In this document: positions 3,514 through 5,055 of the stretch, in pieces
Layout: each line of letters begins with the position of its first letter
Numbering within the stretch: the first letter of the stretch is position 1
From: Lactobacillales bacterium
GTDB taxonomy: Bacteria > Bacillota > Bacilli > Lactobacillales > Vagococcaceae
NCBI GenBank assembly: GCA_015655485.1
Contig: JAATEZ010000504.1
Location: 1 to 5,055, forward strand
Direction: 5' to 3'
DNA: 5,055 nt
Translations under genes and position numbers: made by a program
Notes under the pieces: generated by a model
Told to the model about the DNA's origin: nothing
The model's input: the letters and a program-made list of their open reading frames with translations, nothing else
The model's database searches: none

Positions 3514-5055
3514 TTAAACTTTTTCAGCCAATTCTTTCTGCAATGTTTTATTTGCTGTGGCCAGCATCAAACGGATCCGATTCAACTGATTAACGATAGA
3601 AACTCCCGGATCATAATCGATCGCGGCAATATTGGCTTTAGGATATTGATGCCGCAATTCTTTAATGACCCCTTTGCCAACTACATGATTAGGCAAACAG
3701 CCAAATGGCTGCATACAAACGATGTTATGGACATCCTCTTTCAGCAGTTCAATCATTTCACCGGTCAAGAACCAGCCTTCACCAGTATGATTCCCAATTG
3801 AAAGGATTTTGCCGGCATCTTCAGCCAGTTCATAAATAGAGTGGATCCCACTGAATCTTTCTGAAGCCCGCAATGCTTTATCCATGGGTTTTTCAGCCAG
3901 CTCGATAAATTTGATGCCCAATTCAGCCAGAGATTTCGTTTTCTTTGACATACCAAGATTTTCATACTTCCAAATTTGATTATACAAAGAATAATTCATA
4001 AAACCTACAATGTCAGGAACGATGGCTTCTGCTCCTTCAGCTTCTAAAAGACGCACAATATCATTGTTAGCTGTCGGTGAATACTTGACTAAAATCTCAC
4101 CAACAACCCCTACTTTAGGCTTCACAACGTCTGTTAGCGGGATCGTATCGAAGTCCTTGACGATTTTTTTCACATGACGATTAAACTGCGAAATAGAACC
4201 ATTCATCACATTCGCTTCAACTTTTTTGATCCATTCTTCATGCAGGGCATCAACAGATCCCTTTTCTACTTCATATGGCCGCGTCCGGTAGACTACTCGT
4301 TCAAATAAGTCTCCGTATAAAAAGGCGACCGCTACCCGTTTCAGCATAGGCAAAGTATACTTGAATCCGGGGTTGGATTCGACGCCTTTATTCCCCATAG
4401 AGACCGAAATAACCGGAACCTGTTCAAAACCGGCATCATTCAGCGCCTTTCGCAATAAGGGAATATAGTTCGTGGCCCGGCAGCCGCCGCCGGTTTGGGT
4501 CATCATGACACTGACGTTATTCAAATCATAATCTCCGCTCTGCAAGGCTTCAACCAGCTGACCAATTGAGATGATCGCCGGATAACAGGCATCATTATTC
4601 ACATATTTCAAGCCTACATTGACCGCTTCAGGATCCTCGGAAGGCAGGCAAACAACATTATACCCGGATGCCTGTAAAGCTTTGTCGACTAAACCATCCT
4701 GGTGGATCGGACTGAGCATCGGCATCAGCAAGGTGTGATTTTTTTTCATCTCTTTTGTAAAGACGATCTTTTCCTGTTCTTCAAAACGTTTAACTGGGAC
4801 AAAATGCTTCTTTTCTCTTTCACCCATTGCCGCTTTCAAGGAACGCAGACGAATCCGGACAGCTCCCAGATTAGAACCTTCATCAATTTTAAGAACTGTA
4901 TAAATTTTCCCATATTGATCCATGATTTCTTCTACCTGATCCGTCGTCACTGCATCCAAACCGCAGCCAAATGAATTTAACTGGACCAATTCCAAATTTT
5001 TAGACTTAGCCACCACTTTCGCAGCCGCATATAATCTGGAATGATAGACCCATTG
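3514..5055 (-). CDS. 2-hydroxyacyl-CoA dehydratase activase-related protein, C-terminal part (5' end outside window)
   Basis: The frame is open to the window edge, giving 513 residues. The first visible residues read QWVYHSRLYAAAK, and the GTG at 5016 is internal. It matches the C-terminal (DUF2229 / HgdB-like) half of the ~1400-residue fusion proteins whose N-terminal half holds BcrA/BadF/HgdC-type ATPase domains. HgdC-type ATPases drive ATP-dependent electron transfer into Fe-S enzymes. Cysteine motifs typical of the family are SFGCGLDA (visible residues 28-35), NDACYPA (154-160), TGGGCRATNY (188-197) and QPFGCLPNH (449-457). These are likely Fe-S ligands, which is an inference from family resemblance. 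The role and substrate in lactic acid bacteria are not established, to my knowledge. No separate dehydratase subunit gene is seen beside it. It ends before a strong terminator, so the GntR gene is not in its transcript, though it might regulate it. Confidence 0.88.
   Translation of the reverse strand, partial: QWVYHSRLYAAAKVVAKSKNLELVQLNSFGCGLDAVTTDQVEEIMDQYGKIYTVLKIDEGSNLGAVRIRLRSLKAAMGEREKKHFVPVKRFEEQEKIVFTKEMKKNHTLLMPMLSPIHQDGLVDKALQASGYNVVCLPSEDPEAVNVGLKYVNNDACYPAIISIGQLVEALQSGDYDLNNVSVMMTQTGGGCRATNYIPLLRKALNDAGFEQVPVISVSMGNKGVESNPGFKYTLPMLKRVAVAFLYGDLFERVVYRTRPYEVEKGSVDALHEEWIKKVEANVMNGSISQFNRHVKKIVKDFDTIPLTDVVKPKVGVVGEILVKYSPTANNDIVRLLEAEGAEAIVPDIVGFMNYSLYNQIWKYENLGMSKKTKSLAELGIKFIELAEKPMDKALRASERFSGIHSIYELAEDAGKILSIGNHTGEGWFLTGEMIELLKEDVHNIVCMQPFGCLPNHVVGKGVIKELRHQYPKANIAAIDYDPGVSIVNQLNRIRLMLATANKTLQKELAEKV

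Noticed and set aside
3511..3801. Plus-strand open frame opposite the activase-like gene
   Set aside because: It is antisense to conserved cysteine-motif coding sequence and has no independent support.
3765..3965. Minus-strand open frame in another phase of the activase-like gene
   Set aside because: It is an out-of-frame shadow of the real gene.
4702..4974. Plus-strand open frame opposite the activase-like gene
   Set aside because: It is a shadow frame with no start signal or recognisable domain.
5014..5016. GTG at 5016 as the start of the activase-like gene
   Set aside because: The frame continues open to the window edge with family-like sequence (HSRLYAAAK), and the family is far longer, so the gene is partial.

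Overview
The window looks like a low-GC Gram-positive chromosome, most likely from Lactobacillales and plausibly Enterococcaceae (Enterococcus/Tetragenococcus type). The reasons are its AT-rich non-coding DNA, a type B (Bacillus-class) RNase P RNA, a DivIVA-family GpsB, and protein sequences close to what I know of enterococcal and bacillar homologues. No search was run, so the genus is an inference. Every confident gene lies on the minus strand, so transcription runs from high to low coordinates.

From right to left, the window opens inside a large gene whose 3' part (3514-5055) encodes the C-terminal half of a 2-hydroxyacyl-CoA dehydratase activase-like fusion protein with several conserved cysteine motifs. 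A strong intrinsic terminator (3460-3500) ends it. The HutC/UTRA-type GntR regulator (2631-3341) then has its own promoter, whose -35 lies in that terminator stem. A roughly 190 bp AT-rich gap carries an extended -10 promoter for gpsB (2084-2437), a cell-division and cell-wall adaptor. The RNase P RNA gene rnpB (1686-2073) starts only about 10 bases after the gpsB stop codon and ends in its own terminator (1645-1677). Next is a 386 bp non-coding stretch, and then rlmL/ypsC (154-1299), a THUMP-domain rRNA guanine-N2 methyltransferase that starts at TTG and ends before a hairpin terminator (71-112). The first 70 bases may hold the 3' end of a convergent plus-strand gene, but this is weakly supported.

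The gpsB-rnpB-ypsC block is a known conserved arrangement in Bacillus and relatives. It groups housekeeping functions: division and wall synthesis, tRNA 5' maturation, and rRNA modification. The GntR gene and the activase-like gene to its right are transcriptionally separate and look accessory.

The most unusual feature is in the rnpB-rlmL gap. Two nearly identical 109 bp elements (4 differences) sit in tandem at a 123 bp period, and each can fold end to end into one long hairpin. A separate terminator-like hairpin (1576-1617) lies between them and the rnpB terminator. Together they would form a heavily structured leader upstream of rlmL if transcription enters from the rnpB side. No phage, CRISPR, transposase or new multi-gene system is visible.
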